From Monocercomonoides exilis (taxonomy: Eukaryota > Preaxostyla > Oxymonadida > Polymastigidae), in assembly GCA_001643675.2 (NCBI GenBank), contig LSRY02000029.1, forward strand, positions 310,001 through 374,000: a DNA stretch of 64,000 nucleotides. Reading direction: 5' to 3'. Shown here one piece after another: positions 1-11,149 of the stretch (position 1 is its first letter; the number at the start of each line of letters is the position of its first letter). The notes beneath the pieces are model-generated. The model was not told the DNA's origin, did not search any database, and was given only the letters and a program-made list of their open reading frames with translations. The translations under genes and the position numbers were made by a program.

Positions 1-460
1 TTCCATGACGAATATCAGAAGCACTAATCGATTGATGTGAAATCTCGAGACCAACATCCACATTCAACGAATTCCGAGTTCCAGTTCCGATACCCCAACT
101 TCCTATTAATTTCAATGACTGGGGGCGCTTGAAATTAAGTCTAGTATTTTCATTAAGCAAGGGAAGAGATATGAAATTATGAGTAGATATCGTCACCTTT
201 AAATCATAGATATTAATATTATGATATAATACATTAAAGAATAGAAATAAAAAGAACAGCGTCCAACCAATAAAATTTAAATATAGCACGATAAAACAAT
301 AAAAGCTGAACGAAACCTCTTTTTCATTCATGGAAGCAAAGCACATTTGCAACTTTCTAAGATTTTCTTTCATTTCTTCTGTTGGCTCAGATGGAGAGAC
401 TTGCGTCAAAAGAAGTGATAACTCTTGATTGAACACTTTTGTTTCATGAGTTAAAGCCAT
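1..460 (-). CDS. NOL6: NOL6/UTP22 nucleolar protein, 5' part (runs off the left edge)
   Basis: This is the N-terminal part of the nucleolar Nrap/UTP22 (human NOL6) family, which acts in the small-subunit processome during 18S pre-rRNA maturation. The ATG at 460 opens exon 1 (460..317), which reads MALTHETKVFNQELSLLL. An intron at 197-316 begins GTTTCG and ends AAAG, and exon 2 runs 196..1 and continues outside the window. Exon 2 reads VTISTHNFISLPLLNENTRL and then FKRPQSLKLIGSWGIGTGTR followed by NSLNVDVGLEIS. That matches the family's nucleotidyltransferase-like start, with its IGS-GT-R-D-NVDVALTM pattern. Only about 113 residues are visible. The gene is divergent from VPS16, with 62 bp between the two start codons. 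The call rests on the exon 2 motif; the start is the only ATG before the splice-compatible frame. Confidence 0.75.
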   Translation of the reverse strand, partial: MALTHETKVFNQELSLLLTQVSPSEPTEEMKENLRKLQMCFASMNEKEVSFSFYCFIVLYLNFIGWTLFFLFLFFNVLYHNINIYDLKVTISTHNFISLPLLNENTRLNFKRPQSLKLIGSWGIGTGTRNSLNVDVGLEISHQSISASDIRHG

Positions 461-522
461 TTTGTATTTAGATCAAAACCACAGTAAAAAGTTCAAAATA
501 AAATGTTATAGTCAAGGATCAG
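461..522. promoter_or_regulatory. Divergent promoter region between NOL6 and VPS16
   Basis: Only 62 bp separate the start codons of two genes transcribed away from each other, so both core promoters must lie here or inside the first exons. The stretch is A/T-rich (for example AAATACAAAATGG at one end and AAAATGTTATAGTCAAGG at the other). I see no clear TATA box or known initiator. Confidence 0.5.
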
Positions 523-3500
523 ATGGATAGCTTTACAACAGATTTTCAGCTTGATCGTTACCAATTTCAGCAACGCGGTCCCACTCCTGTACACTACACA
601 TCAAAAGATCCAGCTGAGTACGAAGTAAAAAGTTGTCCTGCTGCAGGATGCTACACTGTTCGAAAAGCATGGACAATGTTTGACCCAGAACTCCCACATA
701 CATTGAAAACTTTCACTGGATCGGGGCAACGAATTGGAAAAATTACGACTCGTGGAACTGTTTGCACCTATTGGATTTTTAAAATTTGGATGATAATTAT
801 ATTTTTCTTAACAATAATTTAGTGGTCAAAACTTATCCAGTATGGATGGACAGAAGATGAAAAATTGATTGTCATATTCACGTTTGCATTACAAATTAAA
901 TCTCAATTAAATCCATTTGTTATTCACAATATTTTTGAAGGGATGGAACAATTCATGTTTATGATGCTTGCTGCAATATAATTCGCGAAGTTACAACGAC
1001 ATGGGTTTGCTTCATTTTTTAGGCAATGTTCGAATATTTTATGTTTAATGCAGATGTTTTCACAAGATAAAAAAGAGGAAGAGGTTGAACTTCCTGGATT
1101 GCCTCAGATTATTCTTGGAGGTGCAGATGGAGAAGAAGTTAGAATTTTTTTTGTTTTCCAAAAATTAAAATTGCATTTCTTTGTTCAGTATGTAGTGGCA
1201 GCGGAGGTTTTTTCGCATGGGGTGATTTTGCTTTCAAATTTGGGAGGTATTTATGTTGCAGAAAATTTGGAAGGTTATGGTACACCTATAATGAGAGGAA
1301 AATACGGTATGTACTTCCTTTATTTTTTTTTAGTGTTAACGGAACATTTCAATTGCTTTTAGACAATCCTGATAATTGGTCAAGTTTGTTTGTCACAGAC
1401 GGAGATGATGCTCAAGAAACTGTTGTACTTTTTGTTGGAGGAAACGACGGCTCAATTGTGATGTACAGTTTTCTTAGCAACAACGCTGATGAAGGAAAAA
1501 AAGAAATTATTGTTTGCAAAATTATTTTACTCAGTTTTTTTTAAATGAACAAAAATGCTATGAAACTGAAAACGAAATAACAAAAATTCTTTTCTTTTCT
1601 TTTCTTTTCTTTTCTTTTCTTTTCTTTTCTTTTCTTTTCTTTTCTTTTCTTTAACTTTTCTTTTCAACAATGTCAGACATTCACTCGAAGCAGCGGCACA
1701 CCTCTTGGAGCAGTGAAGAACATTGCGCTTTCTTCTGACAAAAAAATGTGCGCTGTTCAATTTGATGATGGATCAATTGTATGGAATCTCTTTTTTTTTC
1801 TTTTTGAATATTTATTTTTTATTTATTTAAATTTTTGTTTTGATTATAAATGACTTTTTAACTTTCTTTCAACGCATTACTTCAAACTGCCTATTTGAAA
1901 CATTCACTTTGATTCTTCATCTTAATTTCGTCTTTATAAATTAAATAATTCTCATTTAATAATTATAATAATTGTTATTATTATACCAATAATTTCCACC
2001 ACAATTCCCAGCGTATTTTCTACACCGAAGCCTTCTCAGCAACTGGCCGTCCTCCTTTTTCAATTGTATTGGAGATGGAAAGCGAGCGGCCTGCAGACGC
2101 GCTTGTGTGGTGCTGCAACGAAACACTCTGTTTGCTCTACAAAAACGGAGTGGACGGAGAAAGCAGCGCTTGCATCATCATCACGACGCCTGCGGGGAGA
2201 ACATACAGGTTTGGTCTTCTTTTTGTGTGGTTGTGTTTTTCGTATGTGTGTATTAATTTTGTTTGTTTTGTTTATATTATTTATTGTAATATTCCTGTGC
2301 AATATCTTTTCATCCTACCTTTTATTTCTTCTCTCTTTAATCCCTCCATCCCCCTCTCCCAATTCCAAATCTCTTATTCCCTCTTCCCCTCTTCCTCTCT
2401 TCCCCTTTCTTCCCCCAGCCGCCTTTTCGAATGCGTGCTTGGAATCTCCCAAGAAATAGATGGCGTTCGAGTCTTTTGTGACGAAGGCGTCTTGTTCATT
2501 GGCCTTGTCCCGGGCCCTCTCCAGTCTGTTTTCATGGCCACAACACACTCCCCCGCGGCTGTCCTGCTGAAGGCGTCGAACGAGATGATGGACGAGAAAG
2601 AGGACGCCTCTCTTTCTTTGCGGTCGATCGAGGGGGAACTGGCATTGGCGTGCGATGTCTGCATCAGAGCAGCGGTGAATGCGGTGGACTCGCCAACACA
2701 GTATCAGTTGTTGAAGGTTTGTATATTATACACATTTTTCTTTTTTTTCTTCTATTCTTTCTTTTATTTTATATTTCTTTCTTTTATGAACTTATTTTTT
2801 ATTTGGACTTGTACTTCTATTTGCTTGCCTGATTAATGTTCTTTGTTTTTCACTTTAATGGAATTTATAAAATTAAAAAAAAAATAACTTGCTCTTCTCT
2901 TCTTCCTTCCTCCCTTCCTTCCTCCCTTCTCTACCAGGCTGCCTCTTTAGGCCTCCGCTATCTTCCCCCTTCTATCGTCTCCAGCCTTCCCCCCGGTTTC
3001 GGCGGGTACCGTCGTTTTCCCCTGCGCTGTGCCCTGAGAGAGATCAGGCTGATGAACTCGCTCCGAAGCGAGCCGGCAAACATGCCTGTGACAGCTGTGC
3101 AATTTCGCCATGTGTCGCTGAGCGTGCTAGTGAAGAGGCTCTGCAGCCGGAGGCAGTTTTATGCGGCGCTGCAGCTGGCGACGCTGGGAAACCTGCCGCT
3201 GGATAACATCGTGGAGAGCTGGGCGGCGGTGAAGGTGTGTGGTGAATGAAGGAGTGAATAAGAGAGTGAGTGAGTGAAAGTGTGTGTATAGAATGAATGA
3301 ATGAATGAATGAATGAAGGGAGGGAGGGAGGGAGGAAGAGAGGAAGAGAGGAAGAGAAATGATGTTTGAATGATTGGATGCTTTTGTGATTGAAGTTAAC
3401 GTTTTCTTTGTAACTGTGTATCTTTTCCCTCCTCTTTTTCTTATCTGTTAATGGAGCTTTTTAAAGTGAGAGAATTTTTGAATGAATGTGTTGCAAAGTG

Positions 3501-5973
3501 AAACAACTTTTCTTTCCGATGTATTATTCCAATATGATAACATTCTGCTAATTTGATTTCTTTCTTTTTTTTCTTTCTTTTTTCTTTTCTTTTTTCTTTT
3601 CTTTTTTCTTTTCTTTTTTTCTTTTCTTTTCTTCTTTTTTCCCCCCTTTCAGTTGGAGACAAACCGAGATCCAATACAAACAGACTCGTTGTGTTCAACA
3701 GTGATTCGAATGGTGAAGAAGTATGCACCAAATGCGCAGATGCTGTCTGTTGTGGAGAAAATGATTGTGCTTGGCAGGATGGATGTGGTTGAACAGGTTA
3801 GAATTTCTTTATCTTTCTCTCTCTCTCTCTCTTTTCTATTTCTTTTTTCAATTTCTTTTTCTTTTCTTTTTCTTTTTATTCCTTTTGCTCTTTTTAATGA
3901 CATGTTTTTTGATTGGATTTTGCTTCTATTGCAACATTCTTGTTATTGGTTGTTTTATTTACAATAACATCCATTTTTTTATTCTGAATTTATGTTATTT
4001 TCGTATTTCGAAATGAAAATGCTCATTTTATACCTCTTAACTTTCTAACAAATTATTTATTTCCCCTTGCATTTAACAACACAAACAACTTATCTGTTTA
4101 TTTTTAGCTTGTCAATGCACTTCATCCTTCTCCTGCTCTTGTCCAACTGCTAACAGACAACGAGTTGTTCGAACTTGCTCTGAGAAGAGCCATAAATTGC
4201 TCTGCAATTGAAGCAAGTTTGTTACTTCTCTTTCACATTTTCCCCCCAGTTACAGAAATGAATTTTGCATTTAATCTGAAATTTCGTTGTTTTTTTTTTT
4301 TCTTCTTCATTGTTTCGTTTTCTTCTTCCATTCCGTTTTTTTCTTCATTTTATATTCATTCTTTCAATAAACACTTTTTCCTTTTCACTTCTCTCTCTCT
4401 TTCTCTCTCTCTTCCCTCTCATTCTCTCTCATTCTCTCTCTTTTTCTCTATTTCTTTTTCTTTCTTTCTTTCTTTCTTTCTCAATGCAACCTCAACCCCA
4501 CCCCTCTTCCCATCCTCAGTCCAACAGATCATCTCCATCCTCGCCCACACTGTCCTCTCTGTCTGCCGCTCTGAATCTGCCTCACTCGACCCGGAAGAAC
4601 TCGAAAGCAGCCCTCCTTCTGCTTTAAACGGCTTCATCCGCCTTGTCCATTCGTTTCTCAGCTGCGAGCCGCTGTTTGTGTCAACGTTGATGAGCGCTTC
4701 CACACCAGCGTTTCTGATTACTATCAGTGCGGATGCGTTCAATGATGTGATGCCGAATATAAGGGCGGTGGCGAATATCAATGGGGCAGCGAAGAAGTTG
4801 GTTTGTGAGAAATTATTTTTTTCTTTTTTCTTTTTTTGTTTTATTTTGTTTTCTTTCTGTTTTATTAATAAATTAATTTATTTATTTTCTCATTTTTCTC
4901 TAATCTTATCTTTTCTTCTTTCTTTCATTTTTATTTTTTTGCCTTATTCATATTAACATTCATTGGTTCTTTGCGTGCTTTTGCGCATTTTCATTAACAA
5001 CAATGAAAATTGAATGAAACTACCATTTTTTCCCTTTAGACAAAAGACGGATATTCCAGACTGATTGAACGCTCGAGAGATGCTTTTCGCGAAGTCAGTC
5101 CATTTTTCTCTTATGTATGAAGTTTTAAACAGAATTGTCCTTAATATTTATTTATTTATTTATTTATTTATATTCTCTTTTATTTCAACAAACATAAACT
5201 TTCAACCTATTTTATTTTTAACAATCAACACAGAAAATCGGTGAGTCTTTGGATCTTCTCGATGCCCAGGCAATGCTGGATGAGCGATATCGAGACGATT
5301 TTTCGTCCATTCACGGACTGACTGAAATTCTGACTGAATCGAAATATGCTCCGATATTTCCTGTTGACACAGAAAAAGGCGACAGGCCAGGAGGTTTGAG
5401 GGAGGAAGGGTGGAAAGAAAAAAGTGATTGAAATTGGTGGGAGAACTAATGGAATTTATTTATATTTTTATTTGTTTATAGATTTATCTACAGCGCGTTT
5501 GATGAACATTATTTTCTTCATTGATAAAATTCTTATTTTTTGTTTTTGCTTCTGCAAAATAATTTTTTTTTGAATGCTTATTTGGTCTCTCTCTTTAACC
5601 CAATCACATGTCAAATGAATATTCCCCCACCACCTGCTTTGTTTTATTAAAGTCTTCTATGGCTTGTCAGTAAACGAGACGCTAGAGCTCTTACTTCTTC
5701 TGGATGAAATTGATGTTGCAAAGGAATTCGCCTCTCTATTCAGTGCTGCGCAGCTGTTTGACTCGCTTTTCTTGCAGCGGTGCATTGTGAAAAATCAGTG
5801 GGATACTGTTGAGAAACATGTCAAAGAGTCGCGTATGAGGGCTGAGCTGGCTGTGCAGATGATCATGTCCTCGGGCCATCTGGACAAGGCCGTTCCGCTT
5901 GTGCCGCTGATAAGCAATGATATTCACAAGTACCACTATTACACGATAATCGGGAGGTTTGTAAAGAAAAAAT

Positions 5974-6009
<36 letters not shown>

Positions 6010-6262
6010 GTTTCATTAAAAGGAAAATTCGGAATTATTATTATTATTATTTTGTATATATATTTTATTCAAATTAAATTTTCCTCATTTAATACACAGG
6101 GCTATCTCAAAGATGAAACAAACAAATGCACTGTCCGAATCTGAGAAGCAATGCAAAGAAGCATTATTGAAAATGAAGACATCAGAAACGAAGATAATAC
6201 GTGAAATGTTTGAAGGGACTGTAGAAGAGCAGTGGCTCGAATCTGTTATTGCAGGAGAATGA
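523..6262 (+). CDS. VPS16: VPS16, core subunit of HOPS/CORVET tethering complexes (17 exons)
   Basis: VPS16 bridges the SNARE-binding and Rab-binding parts of HOPS and CORVET at late endosome/vacuole membranes. Hand-built exons: 523-759, 823-881, 941-1004, 1054-1152, 1189-1306, 1363-1511, 1677-1778, 2012-2208, 2419-2716, 2938-3234, 3653-3796, 4108-4216, 4520-4800, 5040-5093, 5234-5393, 5653-5956, 6100-6262. They join in frame to 944 residues (human VPS16 is about 840) and end in TGA. The N-terminal beta-propeller carries WSKLIQYGWTEDEKLIVIF and DGTIHVYD. The middle holds IDGVRVFCDEG followed by SPAALLKAS, matching the VPS16 signature around DGVRI and PGALLLEA. The C-terminal alpha-solenoid includes NETLELLLLLDEIDVAKEFA and LDKAVPLVPL. 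The exons near 1054-1511 are the least certain. Donors are mostly GTTTGC or GTTTGT, and several introns hold pyrimidine-rich repeats. Confidence 0.88.
1587..1652 (+). repeat. (TTTTC)n microsatellite in VPS16 intron 6
   Basis: About thirteen pentamer units of TTTTC lie between the donor at 1512 and the acceptor at 1676. The pyrimidine-rich coding-strand orientation is compatible with acting as an extended polypyrimidine tract. Related T/C-rich runs occur in the other VPS16 introns at about 3560-3641, 4380-4480 and 3810-3900. Confidence 0.9.
3285..3350 (+). repeat. (GAAT)n and (GGGA)n/(GGAAGA)n repeats in VPS16 intron 10
   Basis: The 5' half of the 418-nt intron 3235-3652 contains GAAT tetramers followed by GGGA and GGAAGA units. 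They are purine-rich, opposite in strand bias to the C/T-rich 3' half of the same intron. No coding function is seen. Confidence 0.8.
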
Positions 6263-6464
6263 AAAATACAAAAAAATAATTATTTTTTATTTATTTGTTT
6301 TGTGTTTTTTTAAAACTTTTTTTTGTTGAAAGATAGAAATTAAAACAAATGATATATTCTGAAAAAAAAAAAGAAAGAGAAAGAAAAAAACTAAAGGACT
6401 TGCGTTTTTCGACATATGGGTACGATATGGGAATTTTCAAAATTCATTATAACTTATTTATTGG

Positions 6465-7424
6465 GTCAGTAATTTGTTACATCCACTTTTTTTATCGGTA
6501 CCTAAAATTTGTGGTTCTCCAGAGCACTTTTCGAAAAAAATAAATAATAGAAAACTTCAAAGACATAATAATAAGTTATTCCTGTAGATATTTTTTCGTT
6601 TTTAATTTTTTGTGAAGAGATCTGGTGTTTTTTGTTTTATTTTTCTGATCAAAGACTTGCTCATATTTTCACGAGCTTTTTGTTTTGAGATTTTTGAGTG
6701 TTGTTATTGTTATTGAACATAACTTCTTTATAATTTTGGTTATTTTTTGTATTTTAACTCTTCGTTTTTTATTATTTTTTCCATTTCACTAAATATCAAC
6801 AAATCAAAGAATTCACGTGTTCAAACGAGATATTTCATTATTCTTGAAGTTTAAATATGAAAACTGTTAACATATAAAGATATTCAAAAAGATGAAAATC
6901 CTTAATTTTTTATGATCGTAATTTTTTTGCATTAATTCTTGTTTTTTTGTTTTTTTGTTTCATTTCTTTCAAATCACATTATTTTATTTCAAAATTTTGG
7001 TGATGCACATATAAATATGTTTTATAACTATGTTTCAACTAATAAAAACATTACAACTCAAATCAAAAAATAAAATCTTCAATTTATCGTAATAAAGTGA
7101 CATGGAAAAAATAATAAAAAACGAAGAGTTAAAATACAAAAAATAACCAAAATTATAAAGAAGTTATGTTCAATAACAATAACAACACTCAAAAATCTCA
7201 AAACAAAAAGCTCGTGAAAATATGAGCAAGTCTTTGATCAGAAAAATAAAACAAAAAAAGCAAGATCTCTTCACAAAAAATTAAAAACGAAAAAATATCT
7301 ACAGGAATAACTTATTATTATGTCTTTGAAGTTTTCTATTATTTATTTTTTTCGAAAAGTGCTCTGGAGAACCACAAATTTTAGGTACCGATTATTTTTT
7401 GGTATACCGATAAATTATTGACAC
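6465..7424. repeat. Long inverted repeat (foldback/MITE-like element)
   Basis: Two arms of about 297 bp, 6494-6790 and 7096-7392, are reverse complements with only a handful of differences, such as GATCTGGTGTTT against GATCTTGCTTTT. About 305 bp of AT-rich DNA separates them. Weaker inverted similarity (GTCAGTAATTT at 6465 against the complement of AAATTATTGAC at 7412) suggests outer ends near 6465 and 7424. No open reading frame of note is inside. Transcription across it would give a long RNA hairpin. The near identity of the arms means recent origin or ongoing arm-to-arm conversion. I found no convincing target-site duplication, so classification as a foldback element or large MITE is inference. 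Confidence 0.85.
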
Positions 7425-7822
7425 TTTATCCTTCAAATGATTATTAATCATCATTATTCATGATAAAACAGTCAAAACAGGATATAATCACATCTTTTGT
7501 AATCAACATCGTTTTATGTCTAATTTTTCGATGTGTTTATATTTTTGGACTAAATTTCATTCATTTTTCGTCGAAAATAATTACAGGGCTAAATATTAAA
7601 AATCACTTTTTGTTTGTCATGGATTCATTACTTTTCAAAAACAACTTTCTGATAAAAAATTTCAATTTCTGATTTTTCCAAATTATGTTCAAATAAGTGT
7701 GAATAACATTATAAAACAAGGAAATATGTTATTTCTATTAATAAATGTGTTTTTGTGAAGAATTTCCAAAAATGGAAAAATTGACCCAAAAATTATGTTT
7801 TTATAAATTTGAAGTTTGGTGC
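7425..7822. other. AT-rich spacer, no gene seen
   Basis: This stretch lies between the long inverted repeat and the hairpin. The only structure noted is a word of about 22 bp, TCACATCTTTTGTAATCA, at 7488. It recurs in near-identical form as TCACATCGTTTGTAATCA at 7981, so it sits on both sides of the hairpin. The 70-residue open frame at 7460-7672 resembles nothing I know. Confidence 0.5.
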
Positions 7823-7924
7823 AAAACCCGCAAACTTGACATTATTCTTCGAAGAACTCGTCTTCATTCACAAACATGAATGAAGACGAGTACTTCGAAG
7901 AAAAATGTCAAGTGCGCAGGTTTT
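7823..7924. repeat. Imperfect palindrome, 48-bp stem with 6-nt loop
   Basis: Arms 7823-7870 and 7877-7924 pair at about 43 of 48 positions by hand count, around the loop CAAACA. The central stem contains CTTCGAAG and CTCGTCTTCATTCA against its complement. It is more GC-rich than its surroundings. It could be a tiny palindromic MITE, a snapback RNA or a recombination scar; nothing in the sequence decides between these. Confidence 0.8.
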
Positions 7925-8063
7925 TGTAGATGTTCGGGTTTATGCACACACTATTATTTTTTTTATTTTTCTGTTTAAAGTCACATCGTTTGTAATCATA
8001 ATCGGATATTATCACAAAAAGACGTTCAAAAACCGATGTGATTATTCCCGATTCAGATAGTGA

Positions 8064-9129
8064 TCATCGAAAATGTATGTGGTTTATTTTAAAAAAAAGC
8101 CTTTCATTTTCTGATATTTTTTCTTCTTCTGTCTCGAGCCCTGACAATTCTTCCTCAGTTTCTTCATCTCCCAAAATATAATCAATTTGAGAAATATCTG
8201 AATCTTCATCTTCGACTTCCTCTTCATCAAGATCTTTTGCTGGCTTTTTCACTGCTTTTTCCTTCACAATAGTTGGTGAAATATCTTGGAATATATTTAT
8301 CAATGAAGTTTCAACCAGAAACATTGCCAAATGATCTGCAATCAAAGATTTTATCACTTCACGCTGAGAGAATTATTTGCGCAATGTTCCACACAAGCCC
8401 TCTATCGTATTGGTGAATGCACCTGAAACATAATCAACAAAATTTCTTTTATGGCAACAGTTTCATGAATGTAATCGTATTAATCCAAAGTGGAGTATGC
8501 TTTTCACTCGTTGCTCATAATTGTTGATCGGAGCCGGATTGTTTCTAAAACGATAGGAATAAAAGTTTCCCTCTTTCCGTTAGGCACAACTTTCGCAAAA
8601 CGAGAACCAGCTCCCCCTCCCTCCAACCTCTAAACCACACCAAATATCCAAATTTGTTCCTTTCTTATATTTTCTAATATTTTCTTCTCCTCCACACACT
8701 CTCATCTATTTCAGCCACTTTCCCTTTTCCTCCTATTGGGTTTTGATGTGAATTCCAAATTTCCATTCAGGAAACTCTGACGATGCTGAACCCAAACACG
8801 ACTGTTTTCCAATCCACTCTCAGCATTTTCGAAATGAACTTTATATTTGCACCTTCCCAATACCACGAAATGATTCTTAAAACCTTCCCCAATCCTAATT
8901 TATTCCCAGAGAAAATTGTTTCATCATATACAGACCTCTTTCTATTGCATTTTGAACAGTACCTATATCTGTAAAACTTTTCACATTTAAGAATAATCAT
9001 GTTTTCTTCTTCAACAAATACTAATTTTGGCTTCTTTTTTCAAACATCTGCGAAAACCCACCTCCAAGCTCCTTCATCATCTTTCAAAACAATATCCAGC
9101 TGAAATGGCTTGATATCAAAAAATCCTGC
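8064..9129 (-). pseudogene. Merlin/IS1595 (ISXO2-like) transposase relic
   Basis: Reading the minus strand from 9129, the order matches an ISXO2-like/Merlin transposase. First comes a zinc-ribbon piece, YRYRYCSKCNRKRSVYDETIF, and a helix-turn-helix stretch, GANIKFISKMLRVDWKT (8767-9000). Then comes the first catalytic acid in VAEIDESVW (near 8680), and GAGSRFAKVVPNGKRETFIP (near 8590). The second catalytic region is damaged, reading TIMSNE-stop-KAYS where relatives have SDQWKAY (near 8510). The third region is GAFTNTIEGLCGTLRK (near 8420), followed by an acidic Asp/Glu-rich tail (8100-8260). Several in-frame stops and at least two frame changes show it is dead. No terminal inverted repeats could be recognised. 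It belongs to the same superfamily as the element at 28675-29629 but is clearly diverged from it. Confidence 0.82.
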
Positions 9130-11149
9130 ATTGTTATTTCAAATGTCAATATTGACCACAACATATTGCAACTTGAAAATGACCTTTTTCTTGAAAATAA
9201 TGAAATAACAAACTATGGATTTCCGATGATTTGTTTTACAAATGATGATTATTTGTTATCATTTTGAGGACAAATATTTATATTTTAATAATTTCTGAAA
9301 ACTCCCATATTATTCCCATACACACATGATAATTATTATCTTGTTCAATTTTTGTTCGTAAATGATGAATTTCAATTATCGATTTCCATAATACAACCTT
9401 TACAAAAGTCCAGTATTTTGTTTGAATTATTTCCAGCAACTGTATTATTTTTTTCTTATGCATTCAGTTCAATGCAATCCAAAACTCATTATCTCATTAA
9501 AAACAAAGAAAAATTCTTCAGCCTTTCTTTTTATTCACAAATTAAGTGAAATAATAAAGTTCCAAAAATGCAAATATTATTTTTATTTGAAAATTGCGTT
9601 TGATGAGAATAAAAAAGTTGAAATCTGACAGCAAACAATTCAGTTTTAGTTGAAGTTTTCTGTTTGCCCATGTTCATGGCAAGTTCAAAAAGAATTTTCG
9701 CGAAACGAAAGAAAAAGAAAACTTTTCGATGAAATATCATTTTGAAATAATTTTTTAGAAAAGGTGAAATCACAAAAGTCTAAGTTTGACAATCATCATT
9801 TTCAATTCCTTGCTTCATTTTTTTCTCCTTATCAAAAAATGAGGTTAAGACTCAAAATCTTTTTTTGAATCATTCGTTGGCATTCAATTGTGTTCGTAGT
9901 GAACTATTCTTCAATCGTCAATAACTTGAACACATTTCTGATTATCAACGTAAATAGTTTCTCGTTTTGAAAAGCGAAATGTTGAATATTATTTCTTAGT
10001 GGAAATAAATGAGATTTTGAATAATCGAACATATATTCAAATAAATGTGAATCCATCTCTTCTCAAAAAATTTGTTTCGAATGATATAATTCTTTTCATT
10101 GATAAAACATGTTGAAATGATTTTTAAAAAAGAGCAATAAAAATCAACTGATAATAACATCTTGCTTTTCAGATAAGAGGCATTTGTATATCAGAACCTC
10201 AACCAACTATTTCCTTTTCAATCGCCATCATAAATCTGTGAGCCTTGAAAGGGAAAGAAAAGAGGAAACAAACACATTTCTCAATCTCCTTCCCCTCCAA
10301 ACCCCAAAATCGATGAACACATCTTCAAGGTGATTAGAATTGATTTTAAACGAAAACATCAGAAATTAATAGAAAATGTTCAAAGAAAAACATTCATTCG
10401 AAACAATGCAATGACAAAAAAATCTCAGGACAGCAGCCAACATCACATCATCATCAAATTATGCTTTGACAAACAGTGCAGCATAAACTCGTCCTTATGA
10501 AAAACGAAAACGAAAACAAAAACAAAAAATTAACCTCCTCAATACAAATGTGAATTAAAAATCCATCTCAATCGAAACAAAGTTGCTGAGCATTCTTTTC
10601 TCCTCTCCAAGCCACATGCTGCCAATGCTTCAATTGAAAGCATACTCGCAGCTGTATGCCCATGAACTCATTCGAAAAACGTTGTTGTATGTATATAAAT
10701 ATAAATATAACAAAGAAGAAGAAGAAGAAAAATGTCTGAAGTAATCAACAAAAAATAAAGATTGCGAAACTCAAACATCTATGTAAGATATGTGCCTATT
10801 CAAAAAAAGACTATTTATCACACGCACTCCAACCTTCATTGAAGCACTTTTCAAACAAACAATAAAAAAGATGTGAAATTCTCAACAAATCAAACACACA
10901 AAAAAAACATATATAAACACTCAAAAATCACAAAAATCTGAAAAAACTTTAAATTAACGAAAAACAAAATACAATGTGAAAGCAAAAGCAATCAATGAAA
11001 ATATCTCTTTCATTTTTATATTTCTCAAATTCATTCCTACATAAATTAGGATCTGCAAACGCGCTTTTCATCTCAGTGCATTCTCATTCATCATTCTCAC
11101 ACCTTTTTCTCTTTGTTTTGTTCATTTCCCCTTTCATCTCACTTTTTTC
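9130..11149. other. Gene-poor AT-rich intergenic DNA
   Basis: Two kilobases without a supportable gene. Open frames of 60-80 residues (for example 9278-9463 and 9531-9773) are low-complexity and match nothing known. The right part (about 10490-11149) is the downstream region of the minus-strand beta-helix gene, so its polyadenylation signals must lie here; AATAAA-like words occur at several places and none stands out. Confidence 0.5.
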
